From assembly GCA_016280915.1 (NCBI GenBank), contig JAEEHQ010000003.1, forward strand, positions 1 through 64,000: a stretch of DNA of 64,000 nt. The letters run 5' to 3'. The DNA is from Bacteroidales bacterium. GTDB taxonomy: Bacteria; Bacteroidota; Bacteroidia; Bacteroidales; P3. The notes below the pieces were generated by a model, which was not told the DNA's origin, ran no database searches, and saw only the letters and a program-made list of their open reading frames with translations. Of this stretch, positions 27,745 to 37,786 are shown one piece after another. Within the stretch, counting starts at the first letter, position 1, and each line of letters starts with the position of its first letter. The position numbers were made by a program, and so were the translations under genes.

Positions 27745-29538
27745 GTGAAGAAATATCTTGTTGCAATACTGAAGATTTATCTCTGTTTCTTGTTGGTGTT
27801 TGTCCTGCAGAAACTGTTGTTCTTGGCAATCAATAGCTCTTATGCTGAAGGATTTGTGTTTGGCGATGCTTTTTTGGTACTGTGGCATGGTTTGCGTCTC
27901 GACGCTGTTGCCAGCTCCTACTTGCTGATTGTCCCTGTGGTTTTGATGGCTGTGGCCATGTATCTCAAGAAGGTCAATCTGCGCAACCTGCTCACCTGGT
28001 GGTATATCCCGGCCAGCTTGTTGGTCACCGTGGCTTTCCTTTCCGATGCGATGCTGTATCATTTTTGGGGTTCCAAGCTCGATGCGGCCGATTTTATCTA
28101 TGCGCAGAATCCCAAGGACCTTTTTGCCAGCCTCTCTTTCTGGCTCATCTTGTTGGCTTTCTTTGCAATAGTCTTTTTCACCTTTTTGCAGGTGTGGCTG
28201 TTGCGTTGGGCTACGCCCAAGACCATGCCACAGCTGAGGTTCAAGTGGTTGGGAACCATTATGCTGGTGCTATTGTTAGGGGTCAATTTCATCGGCATGC
28301 GGGGTGGCTTGCAAGAGTCTACTGCCAATCCCAGCTATGCCTATTTCTCTTCTAAGCAGTTCCTCAACCATGCTGCCCTCAACCCCGCCTTCAATATTCT
28401 ACACTCCATGTCCAAGAGCCAAGATCTTACCCACGAGTTTGATTTCTACACACCCGAAGAGATGGACGATTTGACAAGTGGAGTCTATGAAAGCCATTCC
28501 GATATTGCCGACACGTTGTTAAACACGCAGCGACCCAATATCATCCTGATAATATGGGAAGGCGGAGGCGATCTGATGACAGCCAACGACACCATTGCAC
28601 CCTATTTCAATCAGTTGAAAGGGGAGGGGGTCTATTTCTCCAATTGCTATGCCAATAATTTCCGCACCGACCGAGGTCTAGTCTCTATCCTGAATGGTTG
28701 GCCAGGGCTGCCCACCACGTCGGTCATGAAGATGAGTGGCCGCTGCCGGCAATTGCCCTCCATTGCCAAGCATCTGGGGGCGGAGGGCTATCATTCCACT
28801 TTCTATTATGGTGGCGATATCGACTTCACCAATATGCGTGGCTATCTTTTCGAAACGGGCTATGAAAAGGTACTCGGTGGCGAAAACTATTCTTGGGCTC
28901 CTAACCAGAGCAAATGGGGTGCCGACGACGAATATCTGCTTGCGCTAACCCCCAACCCGTTGCCCGCCGCACCTTTCTTTGCCACCTACCTCACCCTTAG
29001 CAGCCATGAGCCCTGGGTGGTGCCCTACCGCAGGCTGCAGGACAATAAGGCCAATGCCTTTGCCTATACCGACTCCTGCATCTACACCTTCGTCCGGCAA
29101 TTAAAACAAAGTGGCCTTTGGAACAACTTGCTGCTGATAGTTATTCCGGACCATGGTGTCGACTATGGTCAGTACCATACATATAGTGTTCAAACCTCGC
29201 GCATTCCTATTTTGTGGTTGGGTGGTGCCGTCCGTTCGGCCCGAGTAGTCGACCAGCTGATGAACCAAAGCGACTTGGCCGCGACGCTCATGGCTCAATT
29301 GGGTGTGAAGGCCAACGACTTTATTTTCAGCCGCAATGTCCTCAGCCCCCACTATCGTCCCACCTGCATGATGCACGCCTATAAAAATGGTGTCAACCTC
29401 ATTGATACCACAGGCAGCTCTCGGTTCGACCTCGTGGACGGTCAGGTCATCCCAGCAGAAGAGCCCCATCAATCCCAAGCCACCCATACGGTCAAAGCCC
29501 TTCTTCAAAAGGTCTATTCTGCCACAGCTCGGTTGTGA
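27745..29538 (+). CDS. LTA synthase-family (alkaline phosphatase superfamily) membrane protein
   Basis: 597 aa, GTG start; 5 N-terminal TM helices, 'NNFRTDRGLVSILNGWPGLP', 'IPDHGVDYG'. Confidence 0.85.
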   Translation: MKKYLVAILKIYLCFLLVFVLQKLLFLAINSSYAEGFVFGDAFLVLWHGLRLDAVASSYLLIVPVVLMAVAMYLKKVNLRNLLTWWYIPASLLVTVAFLSDAMLYHFWGSKLDAADFIYAQNPKDLFASLSFWLILLAFFAIVFFTFLQVWLLRWATPKTMPQLRFKWLGTIMLVLLLGVNFIGMRGGLQESTANPSYAYFSSKQFLNHAALNPAFNILHSMSKSQDLTHEFDFYTPEEMDDLTSGVYESHSDIADTLLNTQRPNIILIIWEGGGDLMTANDTIAPYFNQLKGEGVYFSNCYANNFRTDRGLVSILNGWPGLPTTSVMKMSGRCRQLPSIAKHLGAEGYHSTFYYGGDIDFTNMRGYLFETGYEKVLGGENYSWAPNQSKWGADDEYLLALTPNPLPAAPFFATYLTLSSHEPWVVPYRRLQDNKANAFAYTDSCIYTFVRQLKQSGLWNNLLLIVIPDHGVDYGQYHTYSVQTSRIPILWLGGAVRSARVVDQLMNQSDLAATLMAQLGVKANDFIFSRNVLSPHYRPTCMMHAYKNGVNLIDTTGSSRFDLVDGQVIPAEEPHQSQATHTVKALLQKVYSATARL

Positions 29539-29683
29539 TGGTCTCTTTGTAATAGGCGACCTTCTCTGTAGGGCTTTCTTCAAGAGATTGCCATTCCTAT
29601 CCGGCAAAGATAAGTAGCCCATCAGGCTCCATCGGCATGGTTGCTGTGAGCAAGGCAACGTGTACGCTGACGCTACAACAATA

Positions 29684-29722
29684 AAAAAAGGACACGCCTT
29701 TATGATACGTGTCCTTTTCTTT
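29684..29722. terminator. Bidirectional terminator
   Basis: AAAAGGACACG-cctttatgata-CGTGTCCTTTTCTTT between convergent genes. Confidence 0.75.
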
Positions 29723-29749
29723 ATCAAAAGAATTAAAGGGAATGTCCGA

Positions 29750-30142
29750 TTAATTGTGGGGGAAGATAATGGTACCTGTGTGGTCACCTTCTTCTGGGAT
29801 GGTGCGACCGAAATGGGTAGTCAGCTCAATCCATGTTCCACCAGTATTGTCACCAGTATGGTTCTGGAAGATGTGCCAGTGGGGACGGCCAGCGTGGGTG
29901 CAACCGTTCAAACCACAGTTACCATCGGCAAAATAATGGGAGTGATAGTGACCGGGAAGCACATCAACGTGACATAAAGGGCAGGGGAAACTGGCATCCT
30001 TGCCATCCACACCAGCGTAAAGAACTGCTTCGTCTGCCTGAGAGTACTCGACATCATCCTTATTGCAGGAAGTGAGGCTCATGGTGGCAAAAAGTGCAAA
30101 ACATGTCACAGCACTCATCAAGAGAAATCTCATTTTTTTCAT
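29750..30142 (-). CDS. His/Cys-rich hypothetical lipoprotein
   Basis: MKKMRFLLMSAVTCFALFATMSLTSCNKDD lipobox; 'CPLCHVDVLPGHYHSHYFADGNCGLNGCTHAGRPHWHIFQNH'. Confidence 0.7.
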   Translation of the reverse strand: MKKMRFLLMSAVTCFALFATMSLTSCNKDDVEYSQADEAVLYAGVDGKDASFPCPLCHVDVLPGHYHSHYFADGNCGLNGCTHAGRPHWHIFQNHTGDNTGGTWIELTTHFGRTIPEEGDHTGTIIFPHN

Positions 30143-30265
30143 TTTAAAAATGTATTTTAATGTTATTATTATTATTTTTAGTTTGCTTGTGTACTTACTT
30201 ATATGTTTATCTTTGTGAGGATTATACGTATCAACTGCTTCTATTCTCCCCACCAATAGATATTA

Positions 30266-30295
30266 CAAAGATACGACTTTTTTTTAATTTGCAAA
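30266..30295 (-). promoter_or_regulatory. Bacteroidota-type promoter for the His/Cys-rich lipoprotein
   Basis: Reverse strand TTTG-N18-TATCTTTG. Confidence 0.5.
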
Positions 30296-30336
30296 TATTT
30301 TTTTGTTTCTTTTATTTTTTGAGAGCCCCTGCTGAC

Positions 30337-31116
30337 CTACCTTTCGGCAACGACATATTTCTTTCCCAGCATATTCAGCTGTAGGCAGAGACCCAGGTTC
30401 AAGTATTTGAAGTCTATCAAACTGGCCTGTATCAGCACATGTTGCCACAGCAGGGCATCTGCTCCAATCAGAAACTCGTTACCCATGTATTCCACAATGG
30501 CACGTCCCTGAGGAAAGAAGGCAGGCCTAAAGGATAGTCCCCCCACCAGTCCGCTCCATTTGTCGTTGTAATTGCGAAAATAGTGTCGGTAGGCTAAGTT
30601 CACCCCCAGTTCGTTGCCCCCGAAGCCAAAGTGCTTGGTGGCAGCAACGTAGATGTTGGTGAAATAGAGTTGTACATCAGTCCTTTCTTTGTTGAAGGCG
30701 GTGGTGCCCACGTCGTTGAAACCGATGGCTACGGCTGGATGGTATCTGCCCTCTCGGAGTGGTCTGATTTTGATGGAGGCGTAGCGGTCCTTGCGCCAAA
30801 AGCCAACCTCACCAGTCACCGCGCGGGTGTCTTTTCTTCGGGTGGAGGTGAAGCTCAGCTCTATCCATTCGAATGGGGTGATGCCCAGATAGAAGTCGTA
30901 GGTGTTGTATTTCTCGCCTTGAAAGAGAAAACCTGTGTCGGGCAGGAGGGCTTTGTTCAGGTAGTGGACACCCATGCGGGCATCGCCCTCGTGACTCATT
31001 TCGGCCGATGGGATGTGTAGAAAACCTGAAGTGCCGTTGTATTGTTGGGCGTGGCTTAAACTTGGCAGCAGCACCATGGCGGCCAGTAGGATGTAGCTTA
31101 TTTTTATGCGTTTCAT
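30337..31116 (-). CDS. Outer-membrane protein, YjbH N-terminal-like
   Basis: 'GTSGFLHIPSAEMSHEGDARMG'; start at MKRIKIS (31116), overlapping the upstream stop by 4 nt. Confidence 0.6.
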   Translation of the reverse strand: MKRIKISYILLAAMVLLPSLSHAQQYNGTSGFLHIPSAEMSHEGDARMGVHYLNKALLPDTGFLFQGEKYNTYDFYLGITPFEWIELSFTSTRRKDTRAVTGEVGFWRKDRYASIKIRPLREGRYHPAVAIGFNDVGTTAFNKERTDVQLYFTNIYVAATKHFGFGGNELGVNLAYRHYFRNYNDKWSGLVGGLSFRPAFFPQGRAIVEYMGNEFLIGADALLWQHVLIQASLIDFKYLNLGLCLQLNMLGKKYVVAER

Positions 31117-32132
31117 TCTGTTTCCTCCTTTCCTTTGTAGATGAAGTCGGGTTCCATCGTGTGGCTGCCCCATTTTAGCAAGTCGCGGCTGAACCAGCCG
31201 TCGCGCATATTTTCCTCAGGGTCGGTGTAGTAGAGCTGGTTGGCATCGCGGTATTGGGCCATGCCCCTCACCAGATAGGTAAGGCTATAATGGGAGGCCG
31301 GCCGGAAATTGACCGTACGGTGGGTCCGCTTGTAGGGTGGCAGCATGATGGTCACCTTAAAGCCACCGTCCATGCCCTTTGCCAGCGATTGCGTCAGGGA
31401 CACACCCTCCTGACCCAGCTGTCCGGCAATGTTGTTCCATTTGGCGTAGAGCCCCACCGTCGCATGGTTGAAATGGCGCATGGCCTCGGCCTGGAATCCC
31501 CAGTCGGTGTAGACATATTTGCCCACAACGCCCCGCAGCTGGGTGTTCCAGCGCGAAAGGTAGATGTCGCCGCCCACCGTGCCGGTGAAACGGCCCATCG
31601 GACTCATGCCCCAGCCTCCGGCCATGGTGAGTAGGCCGGTGAGCCCTGCCTGGGCCTCAAAGGCCAGCCATGGGGTTACAGGCAGGAAGGCTTTCAGGTC
31701 AAATCCGTAGCGGGAATTGCTGAAAGCTCCCACACTCCCTTTCAGGTAGACCGGACCTGCCTTCAGCTCCTTGCTCAGCACCAGCATGCTGGGGTAAAAG
31801 CGACGCACATCGTTGCTCAGCTGGTTGATGACGGTCAGTCGGGCTTGACCTGCCAATTGCCAGTGGTTGCCCATATTCCATTTAAAACCCGGGGTGAGGT
31901 TGAACACCACGTTGTACTTTTGGTAGAAGTAAAAGTCATACAACCCCACCTCAAAACCTGAAAAGAAGTCGATGCTGGGCTTCTCACTTTGTCCCCACGA
32001 CCGCTGGGGCCCCGACATCAGCAGCACCGCCAGCACGATGCCCATCAGGCAATTTCGACGAAAGATTGAATAGTTGTGTTTCACAGGAGTGTCCTTTTTT
32101 TGTGCACCCAGCTCCAGCCAGCTGTTGACCAA
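31113..32132 (-). CDS. Outer-membrane beta-barrel protein, possibly YjbH C-terminal-like (start uncertain; likely 32045 or 32084)
   Basis: Signal peptide MGIVLAVLLMSGPQRSWGQ at codon 30; 'EGVSLTQSLAKGMDGGFKVTIMLPPYKRTHRTVNFRPAS'. Confidence 0.6.
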   Translation of the reverse strand: MVNSWLELGAQKKDTPVKHNYSIFRRNCLMGIVLAVLLMSGPQRSWGQSEKPSIDFFSGFEVGLYDFYFYQKYNVVFNLTPGFKWNMGNHWQLAGQARLTVINQLSNDVRRFYPSMLVLSKELKAGPVYLKGSVGAFSNSRYGFDLKAFLPVTPWLAFEAQAGLTGLLTMAGGWGMSPMGRFTGTVGGDIYLSRWNTQLRGVVGKYVYTDWGFQAEAMRHFNHATVGLYAKWNNIAGQLGQEGVSLTQSLAKGMDGGFKVTIMLPPYKRTHRTVNFRPASHYSLTYLVRGMAQYRDANQLYYTDPEENMRDGWFSRDLLKWGSHTMEPDFIYKGKEETE

Positions 32133-32352
32133 GGACCGGATGCATTGTTGTTTTTGGGTAATATGTAGTATATTTGTCGTTTTTATTTGTCTTTTTATTT
32201 CTATAACGCAAAAAACACTTTTTTATTGCCATTCCCAATGGAAGAGTGTTTATTTGATAATGTTTAGAGTTATATGTAAATCCGTGTGACATATAAAGCA
32301 AGCTTCTGCTTGACTATTGCTGTCATCTGCTGGATAGGAGCTTCGCATTGGG

Positions 32353-32452
32353 TTTGAGACAATGTACGGCTGACAAAATGTCTTGAGTTGCTTTGTTTTG
32401 AGACTCTCCGGCTGACAATTTGTCTATTGGGCCGTGCTGGTGTATTTGTTGA
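32353..32452 (+). promoter_or_regulatory. clpB upstream regulatory region with two palindrome-like sites
   Basis: CTGACAAAATGTC (32370) and CTGACAATTTGTC (32412), 42 bp apart; possible sigma54-like TGGTGTATTTGTTGA at 32438. Confidence 0.4.
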
Positions 32453-32485
32453 TAGATGGATGTTCAATAAAAAAACTATTGCATT

Positions 32486-35083
32486 ATGAACTTGAACAAT
32501 TTTACCATTAAGGCTCAGGAGGCCGTGCAGAAGGCACAGGAGATAGCCATAGGGAATCAGAACCAGGCTATCGAGACCTGCCACCTGCTGAAGGGCATCC
32601 TGACAGAGGATGAGAACGTTACGCCTTATCTTCTCAAGAAGATGGAGGTGAACACGGCACGCCTCTCGCAGCAGGTGGATGCCTTCATTGGCAGGCTGCC
32701 CAGGGTGAGTGGCGGTGACCAGTATTTGAGCAGCGACGCCAATCAGGCTTTGGTGAAGGCCGCCCAGACGGCCCAGAAGATGGGCGATGAATTTGTGTCG
32801 ATAGAGCATCTGTTGATTGGCTTACTGTCGGGCCGTGATGCCATTGCCCAGTTGATGAAGGATGCCGGCGTGAGCGAGAAGTCGCTTTTGGCAGCTATTG
32901 CCGACCTGCGTAAGGGCAGCAAGGTGGCCAGCCAGAGTGCCGAGGACAACTACAATAGCCTGAACAAGTACGCCAAAAACCTCAACCAGTTGGCTCAGAA
33001 CGGCAAACTGGATCCCGTTATCGGCCGTGACGAGGAGATACGCCGTGTGCTGCAAATCCTTTCGCGCCGCACAAAGAACAACCCCATTCTGATTGGCGAA
33101 CCCGGCGTGGGCAAGACGGCCATAGCAGAAGGGTTGGCAAGGCGTATCATTTCGGGCGATGTGCCTGAGAATTTGAAAAACAAGACTATCTATAGTTTGG
33201 ATATGGGTGCCTTGGTGGCCGGTGCTAAGTATAAGGGCGAGTTTGAGGAACGACTAAAAAGCGTTATCCAAGAGGTGGAGAAGAGCGACGGCAACATTGT
33301 CCTCTTTATCGATGAGATACACACCCTGGTGGGTGCCGGCGGCGGTGAGGGCGCCATGGATGCGGCCAATATCTTGAAGCCCGCCTTGGCACGTGGCGAG
33401 CTGAGGGCCATTGGTGCTACCACGCTGGCCGAGTATCAGAAGTATTTTGAGAAAGACAAGGCTTTGGAACGCCGTTTCCAGAGTGTGCTTATCGACGAGC
33501 CGAGTGTGGAAGACACCATCAGTATTCTGCGTGGCTTGAAGGAACGTTATGAGGTGCACCACAAGGTGCGTATCAAGGACGATGCCCTGATTGCGGCTGC
33601 CGAGCTGAGCAACCGCTATATAAGCAATAGGTTTCTGCCGGACAAGGCTATCGACCTGATTGATGAGGCGGCCGCCAAGCTGCGTATAGAGATTGACTCG
33701 GTGCCCGAAGAGCTGGATGAGATTGAACACCGCATCCGTCAGCTGGAGATTGAACGCGAGGCCATCAAGCGCGAGAATGACCAGGACAAGCTGTCGCAAC
33801 TGAACAAGGAGCTGGGCGAACTGGGCGAGCAACGCGACCAGATGAAGGCCCGCTGGCAGAACGAGAAGAGTGTGGTGGAGGCTATCCAGACAGAGGTGAA
33901 GAACATCGAGTCGTACAAGTTGGAAGCCGAGCAGGCCGAACGTGCCGGCGACTATGGCAAGGTGGCAGAGCTGCGCTACGGCCGCATCAAGGAGGCCGAG
34001 AAGAAGGTTTCAGACTTGAAGATTCAGCTGAAGCAACTGCAGGCAGACAATGCCATGATTAACGAGGAGGTTGATTCGGACCAGGTGGCCGAGGTGGTCT
34101 CGCGTTGGACGGGCATTCCCGTAACGCGCATGATGCAGAGCGAGCGCGAGCGTTTGCTCCACCTCGAAGAGGAGTTGCATAAGCGCGTGGTGGGTCAGGA
34201 TGAAGCTATCAGCACGATTGCCAATGCCATCCGTCGTAGCCGGACAGGACTAAGTGACGGTCGCCGTCCTATAGGCAGTTTCATCTTCTTGGGTACCACC
34301 GGCGTAGGTAAGACCGAACTGGCCAAGGCCCTGGCAGAGGTGATGTTTGACGATGAGGATATGATGGTGCGTATAGATATGAGTGAGTATCAGGAGCGCC
34401 ACAGCGTGTCGCGACTCATTGGTGCGCCTCCGGGATATGTGGGTTATGACGAGAGCGGTCAGCTTACTGAGGCCGTGCGCCGCAAGCCCTACAGTATCGT
34501 GCTGTTTGATGAGATTGAAAAGGCGCATCCCGATGTGTTTAACATCCTGCTGCAGGTGCTGGAAGATGGCCGACTGACCGACAACAAGGGACGTGTGGCC
34601 GACTTTAAGAACACCATCATTATCATGACCTCTAATATGGGTAGCGAGCTTATCCGCGAACGCTTGGAGGGTAATGAGAGCTTCACCGAGTATGAGCTCG
34701 AGGAAACTAAGAATGCTGTGATGGAGTTGCTGAAGCAGAAGCTGCGTCCTGAGTTTCTGAACCGTATCGACGAGACCATCATGTTCCGCCCGCTCACCAA
34801 GTCGCAGATTCGTGAGGTGGTGAAGATTCAGCTGAACAATGTGAGCAAGATGCTGGAGAAAAACGATATCCTGATTAGTGCTACCGACGAGGCTGTCGAC
34901 CACTTGGCCGACATTGGGTATGACCCCGCAATGGGTGCCCGTCCGGTGAAACGTGTCATCCAGCGCGAAATCCTCAACGAGCTTTCGCGGCAGATTCTTG
35001 AAGAACGGATCAAGACCAGCGACACGATTATCATTGATGTGATAGACAATCAGTTTGTGTTCTACAACCCTAAAGCCAATTAA
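32486..35083 (+). CDS. clpB: ATP-dependent chaperone ClpB
   Basis: 865 aa; two Walker A motifs '[10 protein letters not shown]' and '[12 protein letters not shown]', middle coiled-coil domain. Confidence 0.97.
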   Translation: MNLNNFTIKAQEAVQKAQEIAIGNQNQAIETCHLLKGILTEDENVTPYLLKKMEVNTARLSQQVDAFIGRLPRVSGGDQYLSSDANQALVKAAQTAQKMGDEFVSIEHLLIGLLSGRDAIAQLMKDAGVSEKSLLAAIADLRKGSKVASQSAEDNYNSLNKYAKNLNQLAQNGKLDPVIGRDEEIRRVLQILSRRTKNNPILIGEPGVGKTAIAEGLARRIISGDVPENLKNKTIYSLDMGALVAGAKYKGEFEERLKSVIQEVEKSDGNIVLFIDEIHTLVGAGGGEGAMDAANILKPALARGELRAIGATTLAEYQKYFEKDKALERRFQSVLIDEPSVEDTISILRGLKERYEVHHKVRIKDDALIAAAELSNRYISNRFLPDKAIDLIDEAAAKLRIEIDSVPEELDEIEHRIRQLEIEREAIKRENDQDKLSQLNKELGELGEQRDQMKARWQNEKSVVEAIQTEVKNIESYKLEAEQAERAGDYGKVAELRYGRIKEAEKKVSDLKIQLKQLQADNAMINEEVDSDQVAEVVSRWTGIPVTRMMQSERERLLHLEEELHKRVVGQDEAISTIANAIRRSRTGLSDGRRPIGSFIFLGTTGVGKTELAKALAEVMFDDEDMMVRIDMSEYQERHSVSRLIGAPPGYVGYDESGQLTEAVRRKPYSIVLFDEIEKAHPDVFNILLQVLEDGRLTDNKGRVADFKNTIIIMTSNMGSELIRERLEGNESFTEYELEETKNAVMELLKQKLRPEFLNRIDETIMFRPLTKSQIREVVKIQLNNVSKMLEKNDILISATDEAVDHLADIGYDPAMGARPVKRVIQREILNELSRQILEERIKTSDTIIIDVIDNQFVFYNPKAN

Positions 35084-35108
35084 CGGTTAAGGCTTTGAGA
35101 GAACCATG

Positions 35109-35162
35109 AAGGCTGGCGCGACAAGGGAATGATTATTCCTGTAGTTGCGCCGGCCTTTTTTT
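35109..35162 (+). terminator. Terminator after clpB
   Basis: AAGGCTGGCGCGAC ... GTTGCGCCGGCCTTTTTTT. Confidence 0.75.
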
Positions 35163-35270
35163 GCTTTTATGGCAGGTTGTTATTTGGCTTTTTACGGGAG
35201 GGGGGGAGAAGGAATAGAGTTGATAGGGGGATAGGGGGGAAGAGTAGAAGGGTGATAACTGTGGGATTTA

Positions 35271-36032
35271 CTATTGCCAGGAACAGAGCTGGAGGTGGCC
35301 GTTGGAGTAGACGGCGTAGTCGCGATGGTCGAGCCAGTCGCCCACGTTGACGTAGGTGGCTCGGTTGCCGTTGTGGGATGTAATTTCGCGCGAGAGGGCG
35401 GTGTGGCGATGGCCGAAGACACAATAGTCGAGGGGCTCTAAGGATAAACGCTCTTTGCAATAGAGCACGATGCCTTCGCGGTCGTCGCCTTGGTATTGGA
35501 AGATATTAGGGTTCTTCTTGATATGCCCTTTGCGGCTTCTGCCACTCCAGCCTAATGCCACCCCGAAGGTCATCCATTGGGGCAGAAAGGAGAAGAGCCG
35601 CTGGTTGAGCCGAGAGCGGAAAATGTGGCGGAGGCAGTCGTAGCGCTTGTCGAGATGACCGAGTCCGTCGCCATGACCTACGAGAAATTTCTTGCCGTCG
35701 AAGAGAAGGATGGCAGGGTCGTCGTGCATGGTGATGGGCATCTGGCTGCTTAGATAGTCGAAAAGCCACATGTCGTGGTTGCCGATGAAAAAATGGAGCT
35801 TGATGCCGGCATCGGCCAGCTCGGCCATGCGTCCCAGCAGTCGTATGTGGCCCCGCGGAACCACATAGCGATAGGTGAACCAGAAGTCGAACATGTCGCC
35901 TAAGAATACCACCATGGCGGCATCCTGCTTCATCTGGTCGAGGAGGGCGCAGAGCTGTTGCTCGCGCTCCATGGTGTCGGGACCTGCACCAAGATGGGCA
36001 TCGGTGACAAAATATAGTTTATTGCCGGGCAT
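35271..36032 (-). CDS. lpxH: UDP-2,3-diacylglucosamine diphosphatase
   Basis: 'LYFVTDAHLGAG', 'FLGDMFDFWF', 'FIGNHDMW', 'VGHGDGLG', 'VFGHRHT'; start reset to MPGNKLYF. Confidence 0.9.
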   Translation of the reverse strand: MPGNKLYFVTDAHLGAGPDTMEREQQLCALLDQMKQDAAMVVFLGDMFDFWFTYRYVVPRGHIRLLGRMAELADAGIKLHFFIGNHDMWLFDYLSSQMPITMHDDPAILLFDGKKFLVGHGDGLGHLDKRYDCLRHIFRSRLNQRLFSFLPQWMTFGVALGWSGRSRKGHIKKNPNIFQYQGDDREGIVLYCKERLSLEPLDYCVFGHRHTALSREITSHNGNRATYVNVGDWLDHRDYAVYSNGHLQLCSWQ

Positions 36033-36777
36033 ACTGGAATCGGGTACGTTCGACTTGGTTCTTGAAGCTGAGCGTATGGGGATTGTCGGGCAGATAGGCC
36101 TCAAGACCTTCGAGCACACCCTCGTAAATCTCGAAGCTGTCTTCGGGGTTGATGAGTTGGCGACCGTTGAAGGGTTTATACAGGGCGATGAGGGTTGACA
36201 ATGAGCCAAGGTTGTCCTCGATGAAACGGACCACGTATTGCTGTTGTTCGGAGAAGGTGGCCAGGTAGACAGAGTCGGTGTTGGCATGCGCGATGTCGAA
36301 TTCGCGTTGCGATATTTCACCCCTGTCGAGGAGGTCGGCATTGTGGCGGTCGGTGGCAACGAGTTGACGCAGGGTGCGGGTGCCGCTGTTGGTGTAGTCC
36401 TGCAACTGCCAGAGCAGCTGGGAGTCGTCGTTGCCCTGAATGCGGTAGGTGAGGGAGAGGGAGTCGTAGCTGCCAGTCATGGTGATGAGTGAACCCTCGT
36501 CGGGGAGAAGCACCACGTAGTCGTCATTGGAGACATGCACATTGTAGAAGGTTTTGTAGGGCATGTCGTAGGTGAACTTGAAATGACCTTTTTTGTCTAA
36601 GGTGATGGAGTCGAGGAATATGCGTGCGTCGGGACTCATCTCTTCGATAAAGATGGTTTTGCCGGCTCCATCAGCAAGGGTGCCTTCGATGGTGATTTGG
36701 CTCTTGCTGCCACAAGAGACAAAGAGCAGGAGTAGCGTCAGGGCCGATAAAAGGAGGGTTGGTTTGAGTTGGGTCAT
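36019..36777 (-). CDS. DUF4369-like lipoprotein
   Basis: Start at MTQLKPTLLLSALTLLLLFVSCGSKSQITIEGTLADGAGKTIFIEEM. Confidence 0.75.
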   Translation of the reverse strand: MTQLKPTLLLSALTLLLLFVSCGSKSQITIEGTLADGAGKTIFIEEMSPDARIFLDSITLDKKGHFKFTYDMPYKTFYNVHVSNDDYVVLLPDEGSLITMTGSYDSLSLTYRIQGNDDSQLLWQLQDYTNSGTRTLRQLVATDRHNADLLDRGEISQREFDIAHANTDSVYLATFSEQQQYVVRFIEDNLGSLSTLIALYKPFNGRQLINPEDSFEIYEGVLEGLEAYLPDNPHTLSFKNQVERTRFQYARQ

Positions 36778-36832
36778 AAAGCGAAAGGGATGATGGGTGT
36801 TGGAATGAATGATTGGGGATGGGGGTGGAGGA

Positions 36833-37753
36833 TTAATGCAGGGGGATAAGGTCGGCAAGGGTCAAGGCTGCCATGGACTCTACGATGACCGGAAGGCGTG
36901 TGATATGGTCGTGATCGTGACGGCCTTGGGGTGCCACGGTTTTTAAATCGCCGGAGTCAAGGCGGCAAAGCATGCCGTCGGGCTGGGTGACAGGGGAATG
37001 GAAGCTCACATGGAACACAACAGGCATGCCGTTGCTGATGCCTCCTTGAATGCCTCCACAATGGTTGGTGAGGGTGAGTTTGTCACCTGAGCCAAGCGTA
37101 TTCCATTGGTCGGGGAATTCGTGCTGGGGTAGTTGCCAACTGCCGTAGGGGTCGCCTACGGCGAAGGACATGGCGGAGGGAATGGAGAGCATGGCAGCGC
37201 CCAGCCGTGCGCCCAGCCGGTCGAAGATGGGCTGGCCCACCCCTGCGGGTATTCCTAAGATAGTGCAGCTGATGGTGCGGTCGGAAAGGGTGGAGGAGAA
37301 GGAGATGCCTTGTGTGCGTAAGAGTTGTTTGGCTATTGCACCCGCGATGACTCGGGCAACGGTTTCGCGTCCTGAGGCACGTCCGCCGCCACGAGGGTCG
37401 CGGCGACCATATTTTTCTTGGTAAGTATAGTCGGCGTGACCAGGACGGCAACAGTCGTGTAGTTGTTGATAATCTTCGGAACGGCAGTCGCGGTTGCGCA
37501 CCATAAAGGCTATGGGGGTGCCGAGTGTGCATCCCTGGTAGAGTCCGCTTAGCCACTCAACCTCGTCGGGCTCCTGACGGGTTGTGATGTGGGAGGAGGG
37601 GGTGTCGCCTTGGCGCCGCCGTTGCAGCTCTTGGCGGATGAAAGCAAGGTCGAGCACCACTCCGGCTGGACAACCGTCGAGCACCCCACCCACAGCGGGG
37701 CCGTGGGATTCGCCGAAGGTGGTCAGCCGGAAGGTGTTGCCGATGCTATTCAT
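36833..37753 (-). CDS. aroC: Chorismate synthase
   Basis: 'GNTFRLTTFGESHGPAVGGVLDGCPAG', 'RPGHADYTYQEKYGRRDPRGGGRASGRETVARV'. Confidence 0.95.
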   Translation of the reverse strand: MNSIGNTFRLTTFGESHGPAVGGVLDGCPAGVVLDLAFIRQELQRRRQGDTPSSHITTRQEPDEVEWLSGLYQGCTLGTPIAFMVRNRDCRSEDYQQLHDCCRPGHADYTYQEKYGRRDPRGGGRASGRETVARVIAGAIAKQLLRTQGISFSSTLSDRTISCTILGIPAGVGQPIFDRLGARLGAAMLSIPSAMSFAVGDPYGSWQLPQHEFPDQWNTLGSGDKLTLTNHCGGIQGGISNGMPVVFHVSFHSPVTQPDGMLCRLDSGDLKTVAPQGRHDHDHITRLPVIVESMAALTLADLIPLH

Positions 37754-37786
37754 AATGTGCGTTTCCTAGATTCGATGATGGAAAAA

